A stretch of 64,000 bases of DNA from DATFDN01 sp963767645 (GCA_963767645.1 CAVYEW010000001.1:1-64000); one strand, 5' to 3'. Shown: positions 19,458 to 28,001, numbered from the stretch's first letter. Notes: generated by a model not told the origin, from the sequence alone. Numbers and translations: made by a program.

Positions 19458-22400
19458 TCAACCATTCCGCAATGCGGATTCAAGCGCCTCATGTATAGCT
19501 CGATCGTCGGGATGGGCTTGCGAAAGCGCACGTAACTCTTCAAGCAGACTCTCGTAACGCACCGGGTCACCTTCAGCTAGTCCATATGCAAACGCTGCTC
19601 GAACCGAACTATCAGAACGATATTCGGCTGCCAGCGCGCGCAGCTCCTCCAGCAGCGCATCGCGCCGCCCCAGATCGTCCTCCGCCTTGGCAGCAATCAG
19701 CGTGTTGAACAGGCCCCTGGCCAGCTGCTCGCGCACCGCCGCGTCCTCGGCATGGTCGCGCGCCAGCGCGCGCAGCTCCTCCAGCAGCGCATCGCGCCGC
19801 GCCAGATCGTCCTCCGCCTTGGCATCGTTCAGCGTGTTGAACAGGCCCCTGGCCAGCGGCTCGCGCACCGCCGCGTCCTCGGCATGGTCGCGCGCCAGCG
19901 CGCGCAGCTCCTCCAGCAGCGCATCGCGCCGCGCCAGATCGTCCTCCGCCTTGGCATCGTTCAGCGTGTTGAACAGGCCCCTGGCCAGCGGCTCGCGCAC
20001 CGCCGCGTCCTCGGCACGGTCGCGCGCCAGCGCGCGCAGCTCCTCCAGCAGCGCATCGCGCCGCGCCAGATCGTCCTCCGCCTTGGCAGCAATCAGCGTG
20101 TTGAACAGGCCCCTGGCCAGCTGCTCGCGCACCGCCGCATCCTCGGCATGGTCGCGCGCCAGCGCGCGCAGCTTCTCCAGCAGGGCACCGCGCCGCACCA
20201 GATCGTCCTCCGCCTTGGCAGCAATCAGCGTGTTGAACAGGCCCCTGGCCAGCTGCTCGCGCACCGCCGCGTCCTCGGCATGATCGCGCGCCAGCGCGCG
20301 CAGCTCCTCCAGCAGGGCATCGCGCCGCGCCAGATCGTCCTCCGCCTTGGCAGCAATCAGCGTGTTGAACAGGCCCCTGGCCAGCGGCTCGCGCACCGCC
20401 GCGTCCTCGGCACGGTCGCGCGCCAGCGCGCGCAGCTCCTCCAGCAGGGTATCGCGCCGCGCCAGATCGTCCTCCGCCTTGGCAGCGTTCAGCGTGTTGA
20501 ACAGGCCCCTGGCCAGCGGCTCGCGCACCGCCGCATCCTCGGCATGGTCGCGCGCCAGCGCCGCCAGATCGCCGAGGAGCGCAGCTAGAAACGGCAACTC
20601 GATGACCTGGCTTTCGAATGAGGTCGCCAGGACGGTGAGGTCCGCGAATGCGTTTGCGGCTCCAATGTCTGACTGTGCAGGTGCAAGCAGCATCTGCCGC
20701 ACATCCGCGAACCATTTGGTCAGCCTGTTCGCCTGGAACGGGATGGCGAAGGCTGCCAACAACCAGCTTTCCTTAACTCCGCTCACGGTGATGTTGATCT
20801 GCCTGATCGAATCATGATCTGGAAAGTTCTGCCTCGCTCTGGTCACGAACTCAGCCATTGCACCTGCACGCAGGCGCCAGGCCGTTTCCGGCATCCAACC
20901 GTGCGGAAATTCCGCGAATGGGTTCTCCGGGTCGCGTTGCAACGCCTCCAGAACAAAGAACTCGCCAATCAGGTCTGGCTCCAGCCGTTCAAGTTTCTTC
21001 CGTTGACGCGTGAATGGTTTGCCGATCGCTAGGGCGCAGAATGGCAAGATTTGGGGCGATATTGCCTGATAGTACTTTTCCTTCAGCGTCTGAAATTCCT
21101 CCGAACCTAGGCCGTTGATCATCGTAGCGAACGCAATTGCGACATCCGCACCTGTCTCCCCAACTCGATGGCCCGCCACAGCCAATTCGGTCGGCCAAAG
21201 ATGCTCACGCTCGCGGCGAAGCAACTCGCGCAGTACATCTTCGAGTCCCCCCAGGCCACCCCGTTCCGGCGCCTCGGCTAGTGCATCTGCAAGGATCATG
21301 GCCACCAGCACACGACGCCATTTGTCCAATCTGCCGAGCCGAGTGAAGAACTCATCCTGAGCAAGCGCCACACGTTTGCCGTCGCTTCGCCAGGGACAAC
21401 CCTCAACGAGGGTCCAGATATCCGCCTCTGTAAGCTCGGTCAGCGATATCGGCGCAGCATGGCGTGCGCCGATGATCTTTCCTCGATCTTTCTGATCACT
21501 GCCGAGGAACTGGCGGTCGAACCGCTCGTCCGCCTCGCGCTCCAGCAGCAGCAGACGAATGGGAGGCAAGTCGTCGTGGCGCCATGCCAAGCGCGATGTC
21601 AGCGTGCGAAAGTCCGTTATGTGCTTCAGGACGTAATCGGCAACGATCAGAGTCGGCACCTCGGGGCACCAGTTGTCGATGGATGCAAGAATGGATTTCA
21701 GAGAGGCAGAATTGTCAGGTAGGAAGCCGGTCTGCCACCCTCGGCGATATGCGTCCCGGCAGATCCGCAATGCCAATCGTGTCTTACCCGCACCGCCGCC
21801 GCCGGTGATGAGCCACCAGGCGAAAGGACTTTTCTGCTCGGCCAAGAAAGCGTCGAGCGCGGCAAGCTCTTGTTGCCGGCCGAGAAACGGCACGCGCGGA
21901 TTGTGTGGCGAAAAGCGTCCCAGGCTGAATGCGTTCCATACTTCTGCGTTTGAATCGAGCACATCGAAAGTGAGCGGCAATGCTGGACCACGTCCGGCAC
22001 GGACAGGAACAAGCGCTGGCTCCTCTCCCAGAGCTTCCTTCAGCACGCGGCAGAAAACGGGGTCATCGAAGGCTGTCGCGATGCGTTCGACATACAACTT
22101 GCCATTTGCGAACATCTCTTCGACGTGCCGCACTGTGCCGAACACTCGTACGCGGCCAAGTGGATCGGGTTGGATCACCACTGCACCCGACATGCCTTCC
22201 CACTTGGTGACCTCCTTCGGAACGTCGGCCATCGGGACACTGAAGGCGAAGGGCCAATCGACAGTCTCGATTCGCAGGCGTCCACGCAGCCAATAGTTGC
22301 GCGCCGTCCTCTCAGTATCCCACTTCGCCTGCGGATAGCCTGTCACTTCCAGACCGTCGATCTCCTCCACCAAGGAGGCGAACACGGGATCGCAGGCGGG

Positions 22401-22688
22401 CCGGGGCGTCCTGTCCCCGATTTTCAGCAGCGCAAGGTCGACTTTCTCGCTGCGCCAGATGCACTCCGCCCGGTACGGGGCATCGCGCCAGGTCCCATCG
22501 GCGGACCGCTGCGCAAGCAGGCGGACGCACCAGCCGCTCGCAGCGGGCGCATCGGGCGGGTGATGAACCGTGTGTCCGGCGGTCAGCACCAGGCCCGGTA
22601 CGATCAGTCGGCCCGAGCCGAACGGGCCGCCGCCCGCAAGCCAGACTGACGCAACATCAAGAAGCTTCCTGGGAAGCTCCTCTGCCAT
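19458..22688 (-). CDS. Trypsin-like protease / P-loop NTPase / tandem-repeat fusion protein (putative conflict system effector)
   Basis: 1076-residue fusion. The N-terminus is a trypsin-fold serine protease without signal peptide: His39 (LTAGHTVH), Asp84 (EKVDLALLKI) and Ser167 (EGMSGAVV) form a plausible triad. Next is a STAND/AAA-like NTPase with Walker A GGGGAGKT (296-303) and Walker B TLIVADYV (Asp351). From residue 711 there are seven nearly identical 44-residue helical repeats and two degenerate ones. The gene lies 11 bases after a Trypco2-like gene. Protease-NTPase-Trypco combinations have been described computationally as bacterial conflict systems. Activity, trigger and target are inferred only. 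GC is visibly lower than in neighbours outside the repeats, suggesting transfer. Confidence 0.85.
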   Translation of the reverse strand: MAEELPRKLLDVASVWLAGGGPFGSGRLIVPGLVLTAGHTVHHPPDAPAASGWCVRLLAQRSADGTWRDAPYRAECIWRSEKVDLALLKIGDRTPRPACDPVFASLVEEIDGLEVTGYPQAKWDTERTARNYWLRGRLRIETVDWPFAFSVPMADVPKEVTKWEGMSGAVVIQPDPLGRVRVFGTVRHVEEMFANGKLYVERIATAFDDPVFCRVLKEALGEEPALVPVRAGRGPALPLTFDVLDSNAEVWNAFSLGRFSPHNPRVPFLGRQQELAALDAFLAEQKSPFAWWLITGGGGAGKTRLALRICRDAYRRGWQTGFLPDNSASLKSILASIDNWCPEVPTLIVADYVLKHITDFRTLTSRLAWRHDDLPPIRLLLLEREADERFDRQFLGSDQKDRGKIIGARHAAPISLTELTEADIWTLVEGCPWRSDGKRVALAQDEFFTRLGRLDKWRRVLVAMILADALAEAPERGGLGGLEDVLRELLRREREHLWPTELAVAGHRVGETGADVAIAFATMINGLGSEEFQTLKEKYYQAISPQILPFCALAIGKPFTRQRKKLERLEPDLIGEFFVLEALQRDPENPFAEFPHGWMPETAWRLRAGAMAEFVTRARQNFPDHDSIRQINITVSGVKESWLLAAFAIPFQANRLTKWFADVRQMLLAPAQSDIGAANAFADLTVLATSFESQVIELPFLAALLGDLAALARDHAEDAAVREPLARGLFNTLNAAKAEDDLARRDTLLEELRALARDRAEDAAVREPLARGLFNTLIAAKAEDDLARRDALLEELRALARDHAEDAAVREQLARGLFNTLIAAKAEDDLVRRGALLEKLRALARDHAEDAAVREQLARGLFNTLIAAKAEDDLARRDALLEELRALARDRAEDAAVREPLARGLFNTLNDAKAEDDLARRDALLEELRALARDHAEDAAVREPLARGLFNTLNDAKAEDDLARRDALLEELRALARDHAEDAAVREQLARGLFNTLIAAKAEDDLGRRDALLEELRALAAEYRSDSSVRAAFAYGLAEGDPVRYESLLEELRALSQAHPDDRAIHEALESALRNG
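19635..20558 (-). repeat. Seven tandem 132-bp coding repeats
   Basis: Seven units of exactly 132 bp (924 bp in total) are nearly identical at DNA level. Each encodes 44 residues starting LARDxAEDAAVRE and ending LLEELRA. Variation is confined to a few positions: H/R at residue 5, P/Q at 14, N/I at 24 and A/D at 25. Two further diverged units follow towards the C-terminus (36 residues and a partial). Such uniformity implies recent expansion or gene conversion, and the copy number is probably variable between strains. Confidence 0.95.
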
Positions 22689-22699
22689 CCCGATCGGCC

Positions 22700-23005
22700 T
22701 TACCCGAGCCTGGCCGGCTGCTGGCTGGAGCTGACCTTTATCTGGTTGCCGTCCTTGTCGGCGACATCGAGCGTCAGTTTGATCTTGTGCTGACTGCTGT
22801 CCGATGCCTTCGCCTCGCCCGACAGATCAAGAAATGTCAGCAACTTGAAGCCACCGCCTGCCTTTACCTCGGTACCAAAAGTGACCGCGAGTTCAAGCTC
22901 AATCCCACGGGGCGTGAACACAATATCCTGGCCCTTGCCTTCCAGTATCGCTTGGCGTAGGTCATCTCGGATTTGCTTTACTGCATCGGCGAGTGTAATG
23001 TGCAT
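22700..23005 (-). CDS. Trypco2-like small protein (trypsin-co-occurring domain 2)
   Basis: 101-residue protein with a strong ribosome-binding site (GGGAGGA) before ATG 23005. It opens with an amphipathic helix (ITLADAVKQIRDDLRQAI), then IVFTPRGIELELAVTF, a glycine-rich turn and KIKLTLDVADKDGNQI, all beta-rich. From memory this is the pattern of the Trypco2 family: helix, then a strand with a conserved ELEL-type motif, then an H-x-[IV]-x-L-x-L strand. The following protease-NTPase gene makes the assignment much more likely. Its proposed role is a sensor or adaptor for the protease; that is inference. Confidence 0.78.
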   Translation of the reverse strand: MHITLADAVKQIRDDLRQAILEGKGQDIVFTPRGIELELAVTFGTEVKAGGGFKLLTFLDLSGEAKASDSSQHKIKLTLDVADKDGNQIKVSSSQQPARLG

Positions 23006-23060
23006 TGCATTTCCTCCCGTCTAGTTGTTTTTCAATAGCTGGGCGGCTGGTATAAACTTG

Positions 23061-23074
23061 CCTCCCTTGGGAGG
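23061..23074. promoter_or_regulatory. Short inverted repeat upstream of the Trypco2-like gene
   Basis: CCTCCC-TT-GGGAGG lies 55 bases upstream of the Trypco2-like start and 19 bases after the stop of the quinone oxidoreductase gene. Reading towards Trypco2, TTTATACC follows directly and could be a -10 region. It may be an operator or a weak terminator; the sequence does not decide. Confidence 0.35.
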
Positions 23075-23092
23075 GATTACCGCGCACCAACC

Positions 23093-24085
23093 TTATCGCC
23101 CAGCCGGCGACCCCATCGTCACCACGATCTTCCCCGTGCTTGCGCGCGAGCGCAGCGCCTCCATCGCCGCCGCCGCATGCTCCAGCGGATAGGTCGCGGA
23201 AATCTCCGGCCGCAGCCGCCCCTGCCGCACCCAGTCGAGGAGCTGGGTCATCAGCGCCCGGTTCCCCGCCGGGTCGCGCTGGACGAAATTGCCGTAGAAC
23301 ACGCCGACGATATCGCAGCCTTTGAGCAGGATCAGGTTGAGCGGGATGCGCGGGATCTCCCCCGCGGCGAAGCCGATGATCAGGTAACGGCCGCCCCAGG
23401 CCAGGGAGCGCAGAGCCGGCTCGGCATAGGGTCCGCCGACCGGGTCGTAGATCACGTCCACGCCCTCGCTGCCGGTCAGCGTTCGCAACCGATCCCGCCA
23501 CCCCTCCCGGCCATAGTCCAGCAGCATGTCCGCGCCGGCTTGCCGGCAGATTTCCAGCTTCTCGGCCGAGGACGCGGCGGCGATCACCCGTGCTCCCAGC
23601 AGCTTCGCCACCTGCACGGCGGCGAGCCCGACGCCCCCGGCGGCGCCCAGCACCAGCACCGTCTCCCCCGGCCGCAGCCGGCCACGGTCGCGCAGCGCGT
23701 GCAGCGTGGTGCCATAGGCGTAGGACAGCGAAGCGGCCACCGCCGGATCAACCCCGTCCGGCACCAGTACCGCGGCGGCGGCCGGGGCCAGCGCGGCCTC
23801 CGCGAAGCCGCCATGCCCGGTCATCGCCAGCACTCGTGTGCCGAGCGGCGGGCCCTCCACATCGGGGCCGAGCCCGGCCACCACGCCCGCCACCTCGCCG
23901 CCCGGCGCGAAGGGAAAGGGCGGGCGCGCCTGGTACTTGCCCTCGATCACCAGCGTGTCCGCGAAATTCACCCCAGCCGCCTCGACCCGGATCAGCACCT
24001 GGCCCGGACCCGGACGCGGCTCCGGCACCTCCTCCACCGTCAGCGCCGAAAGCGGTCCGAAGGCGCGGCACAACACGGCTCTCAT
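23093..24085 (-). CDS. Zinc-independent quinone oxidoreductase (MDR superfamily)
   Basis: NADPH:quinone oxidoreductase-like protein, 330 residues. It starts MRAVLCRAFGPLSALTVEEV at 24085, with AGGA eight bases before it; an ATG at 24091 is six bases upstream and a longer frame to 24190 lacks family similarity. GVNFADTLVIEGKYQ is the QOR signature, FAPGGEVAGVV follows, and the cofactor-binding motif is LGAAGGVGLAAVQVA. The zinc-binding cysteines of alcohol dehydrogenases are absent. It is divergent from the acyl-CoA dehydrogenase gene. Confidence 0.9.
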   Translation of the reverse strand: MRAVLCRAFGPLSALTVEEVPEPRPGPGQVLIRVEAAGVNFADTLVIEGKYQARPPFPFAPGGEVAGVVAGLGPDVEGPPLGTRVLAMTGHGGFAEAALAPAAAAVLVPDGVDPAVAASLSYAYGTTLHALRDRGRLRPGETVLVLGAAGGVGLAAVQVAKLLGARVIAAASSAEKLEICRQAGADMLLDYGREGWRDRLRTLTGSEGVDVIYDPVGGPYAEPALRSLAWGGRYLIIGFAAGEIPRIPLNLILLKGCDIVGVFYGNFVQRDPAGNRALMTQLLDWVRQGRLRPEISATYPLEHAAAAMEALRSRASTGKIVVTMGSPAGR

Positions 24086-24224
24086 GGGCATGGTCCTGCG
24101 CGAGCGTGGCTGGCGCGAAACTGGCGGGGATGCGGCCGCACGGCAAGGCCGGGCGTCGGTGATCTTGCCCCGCGGCGGCGCCTGGGCCACGCTTCACGGA
24201 GGCGGGCACAGGGGAGAGAACGCC

Positions 24225-25457
24225 ATGGATTTCGCCTATTCCGACCGGGTGAAGGATCTGCAGGCGCGGCTCCAGTCCTTCATGGAGGAGCACATCTACC
24301 CGAACGAAGCCACCTATCAGCGCCAACACGCCACCAGCCCCGACCGCTGGCAACCGGTGCCGATTGTCGAGGCGCTGAAGCCGAAGGCGCGCGAGGCCGG
24401 GCTGTGGAACCTGTTCCTGCCGGAATCGGAGCACGGCGCCGGCCTGACCAACCTGGAATACGCCCCGCTTTCCGAGATCATGGGCCGCGTCGCCTGGTCC
24501 TCCGAGGTGTTCAACTGCTCGGCCCCCGATACGGGCAACATGGAGACGATCGAGCGCTACGGCACGCCGGCGCAGAAGGAGCGCTGGCTGACGCCGCTGC
24601 TGGAGGGCGAGATCCGCTCCTGCTTCGCGATGACCGAGCCGGACGTCGCCTCCTCCGACGCCACCAATATCCAGACGCGGATCGAGCGTGACGGCGACCG
24701 CTACGTCATCAACGGCCGCAAATGGTGGTCCTCGGGCGCCGGCGACCCGCGCTGCGCCATCTTTATCGTCATGGGCAAGACCGCCCCGGACAGCCCCGAC
24801 AAATACCGCCAGCAATCGATGGTCCTGGTGCCGCGCGACACGCCGGGCCTGACCATCAAGCGCATGCTGCCCGTGTTCGGCTTCGACGACGCGCCGCATG
24901 GGCATGGCGAGCTTCTGTTCGAGAACGTGCGCGTGCCGGTGGAGAACATCCTGCTCGGCGAGGGCCGCGGCTTCGAGATCGCGCAAGGCCGGCTCGGCCC
25001 CGGACGCATCCATCACTGCATGCGCGCCATCGGCCTCGCCGAGCGCGCGCTGGAGATGATGTGTCAGCGCGCGCTGGAGCGCCGGCCCTTCGGCAAGCCG
25101 CTGGCCGACCAGGGCGTGACGCGGGAGCGGATCGCCAATGCCCGCATCATGATCGACCAGTGCCGGCTGCTCACCCTGCACGCCGCCTGGCGCATGGACA
25201 CGGCGGGCAACAAGGTGGCCCGCAAGGAGATCGCCGAGATCAAGGTGGCGGCGGCGAACATGGCTTGCCAGGTCGTGGACATGGCGATCCAGGCGCATGG
25301 CGGCGGCGGCGTGACCGAGGATTTCGGCCTCGCTTCCATGTACAAGATCGCCCGCACCCTGCGCATCGTTGATGGCCCGGACGAGGTGCATCGCGACCAG
25401 CTCGCCCGGCTGGAATTGCGGCAGTACCGGCCGCCGCGGAACGAAGTGGGGAGCTGA
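24225..25457 (+). CDS. Acyl-CoA dehydrogenase, ACAD10/11-like
   Basis: FAD-dependent acyl-CoA dehydrogenase of 410 residues starting MDFAYSDRVKDL with GGGAGAG upstream. SCFAMTEPDVASSDATN and INGRKWWSSGAGDPRC are the flavin-binding segments, and the C-terminus has AIQAHGGGGVTEDF and IVDGPDEVHRDQLAR. The sequence type and the phosphotransferase gene five bases downstream match the separate bacterial counterparts of human ACAD10/11 and of LvaC/LvaA in Pseudomonas, where 4-hydroxyacyl-CoA is phosphorylated and then converted for beta-oxidation. Function in that sense is inference; a plain fatty acyl-CoA dehydrogenase is possible. Confidence 0.88.
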   Translation: MDFAYSDRVKDLQARLQSFMEEHIYPNEATYQRQHATSPDRWQPVPIVEALKPKAREAGLWNLFLPESEHGAGLTNLEYAPLSEIMGRVAWSSEVFNCSAPDTGNMETIERYGTPAQKERWLTPLLEGEIRSCFAMTEPDVASSDATNIQTRIERDGDRYVINGRKWWSSGAGDPRCAIFIVMGKTAPDSPDKYRQQSMVLVPRDTPGLTIKRMLPVFGFDDAPHGHGELLFENVRVPVENILLGEGRGFEIAQGRLGPGRIHHCMRAIGLAERALEMMCQRALERRPFGKPLADQGVTRERIANARIMIDQCRLLTLHAAWRMDTAGNKVARKEIAEIKVAAANMACQVVDMAIQAHGGGGVTEDFGLASMYKIARTLRIVDGPDEVHRDQLARLELRQYRPPRNEVGS

Positions 25458-25462
25458 CCGTC

Positions 25463-26542
25463 ATGGCGAGCCCGGCAGCGGAACCGGCCGGCATGCCGGA
25501 ACTGGTGCCGGTGCTGGAGCGGCACCGGTTCGACGAGGCCGCCCTGGCGCGGTACCTGCGCGGCCATCTGCCGGGCTTCGACAGCGCCGTGCAGGTGCGC
25601 CAGTTCCAGGGCGGCCAGTCCAATCCCACCTTTCACCTGGCGACATCGGCGGGCGACTACGTCCTCCGAAAGAAGCCGCCTGGCAGGCTGCTGCCCTCCG
25701 CGCACGCGGTAGAGCGGGAGTATCGCGTCATGCGCGCGCTGGAAGGCAGCGACGTGCCGGTGCCCCGCACGCGCCTGCTCTGCGAAGACCCCTCGATCAT
25801 CGGCACGGCCTTCTTCGTCATGGACCATGTGCCTGGGCGCGTCTACCTCGACCGGGTGATGCTGGCCGCCAGCCCGGCGGAGCGCGCGGCGGTGTATGAG
25901 GACATGGCGCGGGTGCTGGCCGCCCTGCACCGCTTCGACTGGCGGGCGGGGGGCCTCGGCGATTTCGGCCGACCGGAGCGCTACCTGGCGCGACAGGTGG
26001 AGCGCTGGTCGAAGCAGTGGGACGCCGCCAAGGTGGAGGAGATGCCGGCGATGGAGCGGCTGCGGGAATGGCTGCCCCCGCATCTGCCGGACGAGGAGGA
26101 GGCCGCCATCGCCCATGGCGACTACCGCCTGGGCAACCTGGTGCTCCACCCGACCGAGCCGCGCATCGTCGCGGTGCTGGATTGGGAGCTGTGTACCATC
26201 GGCCACCCGCTGGCCGATCTCGGCTACGCCTGTCTGACCTATCATTTCCCGCCGGGGCCGGAGGGCATCGCCGGGGTGCTGGGGGCGGAGGTGCCGGGCG
26301 TGCCGACGGAATCGGAGTTCGTCGCCCGCTACTGCGCCCATGCCGGGCGGGAAGTGCCGCGCGATATCGGTGTCTTCGTGGTGTTCTCCATGTTCCGCCT
26401 GGCCTCCATCATCGCCGGGGTCTATCGGCGCGGGCTGGACGGCAACGCCGCCGACGCGCGCGCGCTCACCTACCGCGACCGCTACCGCGACATGGCCGAC
26501 AGCGCGTGGGAGATCGCGCAGCGCCTCACCCCTGACGCCTGA
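25463..26542 (+). CDS. Phosphotransferase family protein (putative hydroxyacyl-CoA kinase, LvaA-like)
   Basis: 359-residue protein of the aminoglycoside phosphotransferase/choline kinase fold. FQGGQSNPTFHL is the nucleotide loop, YVLRKKPPG contains the ATP-binding lysine, HGDYRLGNLVLHP is the catalytic Brenner motif and VLDWELCTIGHP holds the metal-binding Asp. This subgroup forms the N-terminal half of ACAD10/11. Pairing with an acyl-CoA dehydrogenase in one operon supports phosphorylation of a hydroxyacyl-CoA rather than an antibiotic. It has GGGAG upstream of the ATG. Confidence 0.87.
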   Translation: MASPAAEPAGMPELVPVLERHRFDEAALARYLRGHLPGFDSAVQVRQFQGGQSNPTFHLATSAGDYVLRKKPPGRLLPSAHAVEREYRVMRALEGSDVPVPRTRLLCEDPSIIGTAFFVMDHVPGRVYLDRVMLAASPAERAAVYEDMARVLAALHRFDWRAGGLGDFGRPERYLARQVERWSKQWDAAKVEEMPAMERLREWLPPHLPDEEEAAIAHGDYRLGNLVLHPTEPRIVAVLDWELCTIGHPLADLGYACLTYHFPPGPEGIAGVLGAEVPGVPTESEFVARYCAHAGREVPRDIGVFVVFSMFRLASIIAGVYRRGLDGNAADARALTYRDRYRDMADSAWEIAQRLTPDA

Positions 26543-26559
26543 GCCAATCGGAGGACGCG

Positions 26560-27117
26560 ATGGACGCGATGGACCTGTTGCTCGGCCGCCACTCGGCGAC
26601 CAAACTCGCCGCGCCGGGGCCGGATCAGGCGGCGCTGGAAACGATGCTACGCGCCGCCCTGCGCGCACCCGATCACGGGCGGCTGCGTCCCTGGCGCTTC
26701 ATCGTCATCACCGAAGCGCGGCGGGAGGCGTTCGGCGATCTGCTCGCCCGCTCGCTGCAGGCCCGCGAGCCGGACGTGTCCTCCGAGGAACTGGCGCGCG
26801 AGCGGGGCAAGGCGATGCGCGCGCCGGTCATCGTCGTGGCCGCCGCGCGCCTGCGCCGGGGCCACAAGATCCCCGAGATCGAGCAGATCCTGTCTGCCGG
26901 CGCGGCGGCGGAGAACGTCATGCTTGCAGCGCAGGCAATGGGGTTCGGGGCGATGTGGAAGACCGGCGACCCGGCCTACGACGCGGCGGTGAAGCAGGTG
27001 CTGGGGCTGAACGCCGCCGATGCCATCGTCGGCTTCCTCTACATTGGCAGCGAAGCCGGCGACCCCTCCCCCGCCCAGCGCCCAGGCCTGGAGGGGCATG
27101 TCACCATATGGACCTGA
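26560..27117 (+). CDS. Nitroreductase family protein, YdjA-like
   Basis: Small FMN-dependent oxidoreductase, 185 residues, with a very good GGAGGA site before ATG 26560. LLLGRHSATKL and LRAALRAPDHGRLRPWRF are the FMN-phosphate and dimer-interface signatures of the short YdjA type; GAAAENVMLAAQAMGFGAMW is the second flavin segment. Such proteins reduce nitro compounds or quinones in vitro, and the physiological substrate is usually unknown. It follows the phosphotransferase by 17 bases, so it is probably in the same transcript. Confidence 0.9.
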   Translation: MDAMDLLLGRHSATKLAAPGPDQAALETMLRAALRAPDHGRLRPWRFIVITEARREAFGDLLARSLQAREPDVSSEELARERGKAMRAPVIVVAAARLRRGHKIPEIEQILSAGAAAENVMLAAQAMGFGAMWKTGDPAYDAAVKQVLGLNAADAIVGFLYIGSEAGDPSPAQRPGLEGHVTIWT

Positions 27118-27169
27118 TGGCGCCATGCGCGCCGCGCACAGACCTGCCTCATCACAGGGAGACGGAGCT

Positions 27170-27796
27170 ATGGCGATGGAGCTTTGGACGTGGAACACGC
27201 CGAACGGACGCAAGATCAGCGTTGCGCTGGAAGAGATGGGCCTGCCCTACACGGTGCGGAAGGTCGATATCACCAAGGGCGGGCAGTTCCAGCCGGAATT
27301 CCTGAAGATCAGCCCCAACAACCGCATCCCGGCGATCATCGATCCCGAGGGGCCGGGCGGTGCTTCGATCAGCGTCTTCGAATCCGGCGCTATCTTGCTC
27401 TACTTGGGGGAAAAGACCGGCAAGTTCCTGCCGACCGACTTGGCTCGGCGGGTGCCGGTATACGAGTGGCTGATGTGGCAGATGGGCGGCTTCGGTCCGA
27501 TGCCTGGCCAGGTCCACCACTTTCTGCAGGTCGAGAACGAGCAGGATCGGCGCTACGGACTGGAGCGTTACGCGAAGGAGACGCGGCGCCTCTACGGGGT
27601 ACTCGACAAGCGGCTGGGCGAGGTGGAGTACGTGGCCGGCGATCTCTCCGTCGCCGATTTCGCCATCCTCGGCTGGGCGTGGCGCCATGAACGCCACCAG
27701 ATCGACCTGGCCGAGTTCCCGCATGTCGGTCGCTGGTACCGGCAGATGATGGCCCGTCCGGCGACGGCACGCGGGTTTGAGGTTGCGCTCAGCTGA
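27170..27796 (+). CDS. yfcG: Glutathione S-transferase family, YfcG-type disulfide reductase
   Basis: 208-residue thioredoxin-fold GST. The start MAMELWTWNTPNGRKISVAL is the YfcG/Ure2p-like pattern in which Thr-Pro-Asn replaces the catalytic residue of other GSTs. GGQFQPEFLKISPNNRIPAI and FESGAILLYLGEKTG form the glutathione site. FGPMPGQVHHF and the RPATARGFEVAL C-terminus also match YfcG. Relatives reduce disulfides with glutathione. The ATG at 27170 has GGGAG and GGAG upstream. The open frame further upstream to 27020 is not GST-like. Confidence 0.92.
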   Translation: MAMELWTWNTPNGRKISVALEEMGLPYTVRKVDITKGGQFQPEFLKISPNNRIPAIIDPEGPGGASISVFESGAILLYLGEKTGKFLPTDLARRVPVYEWLMWQMGGFGPMPGQVHHFLQVENEQDRRYGLERYAKETRRLYGVLDKRLGEVEYVAGDLSVADFAILGWAWRHERHQIDLAEFPHVGRWYRQMMARPATARGFEVALS

Positions 27797-27835
27797 GAGA
27801 AGCTTGGAATGCCTGTCTCTCCCTTACGGCAACGT

Positions 27836-27864
27836 TTGACCGTCGAGAGCGCCGGCCCTAGAAT
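27836..27864 (+). promoter_or_regulatory. Sigma70 promoter of tRNA-Ser
   Basis: TTGACC (27836-27841), an exact 17-base spacer and TAGAAT (27859-27864) lie 44 bases before the 5' end of the tRNA. Both boxes differ from consensus by one base each, unusually good for this GC-rich genome. Confidence 0.75.
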
Positions 27865-27908
27865 CGCCCTGCAAACGCCGTGTCCCGGAGCACCGGGCGC
27901 GCTCCTGC

Positions 27909-28001
27909 GGAGGGGTGGCCGAGCGGCTGAAGGCGGCGGTTTGCTAAACCGTTGTACATCGTAAAGGTGTACCGGGGGTTCGAATCCCCCTCCCTCCGCC
28001 A
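27909..28001 (+). tRNA. tRNA-Ser (anticodon GCT)
   Basis: A 93-base class II tRNA including an encoded CCA. The acceptor stem pairs GGAGGGG with TCCCTCC, the anticodon GCT is at 27943-27945, a long variable arm typical of serine tRNAs follows, and the T arm is GGGGG-TTCGAAT-CCCCC. It reads AGC/AGT codons. No integrase or duplicated 3' end was seen beside it. Confidence 0.97.

Noticed and set aside
19635..20558. Regular direct repeats that could suggest a CRISPR array
   Set aside because: The 132-bp units are contiguous, in frame and encode helical protein repeats. There are no spacers and no cas genes.
25463..26542. Aminoglycoside resistance kinase
   Set aside because: The fold is shared, but pairing with an acyl-CoA dehydrogenase and the sequence subtype indicate the ACAD10/11 kinase half.
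27909..28001. tRNA-Ser as a phage or island attachment site
   Set aside because: No integrase, no repeated 3' tRNA fragment and no mobile genes are seen on either side within the window.
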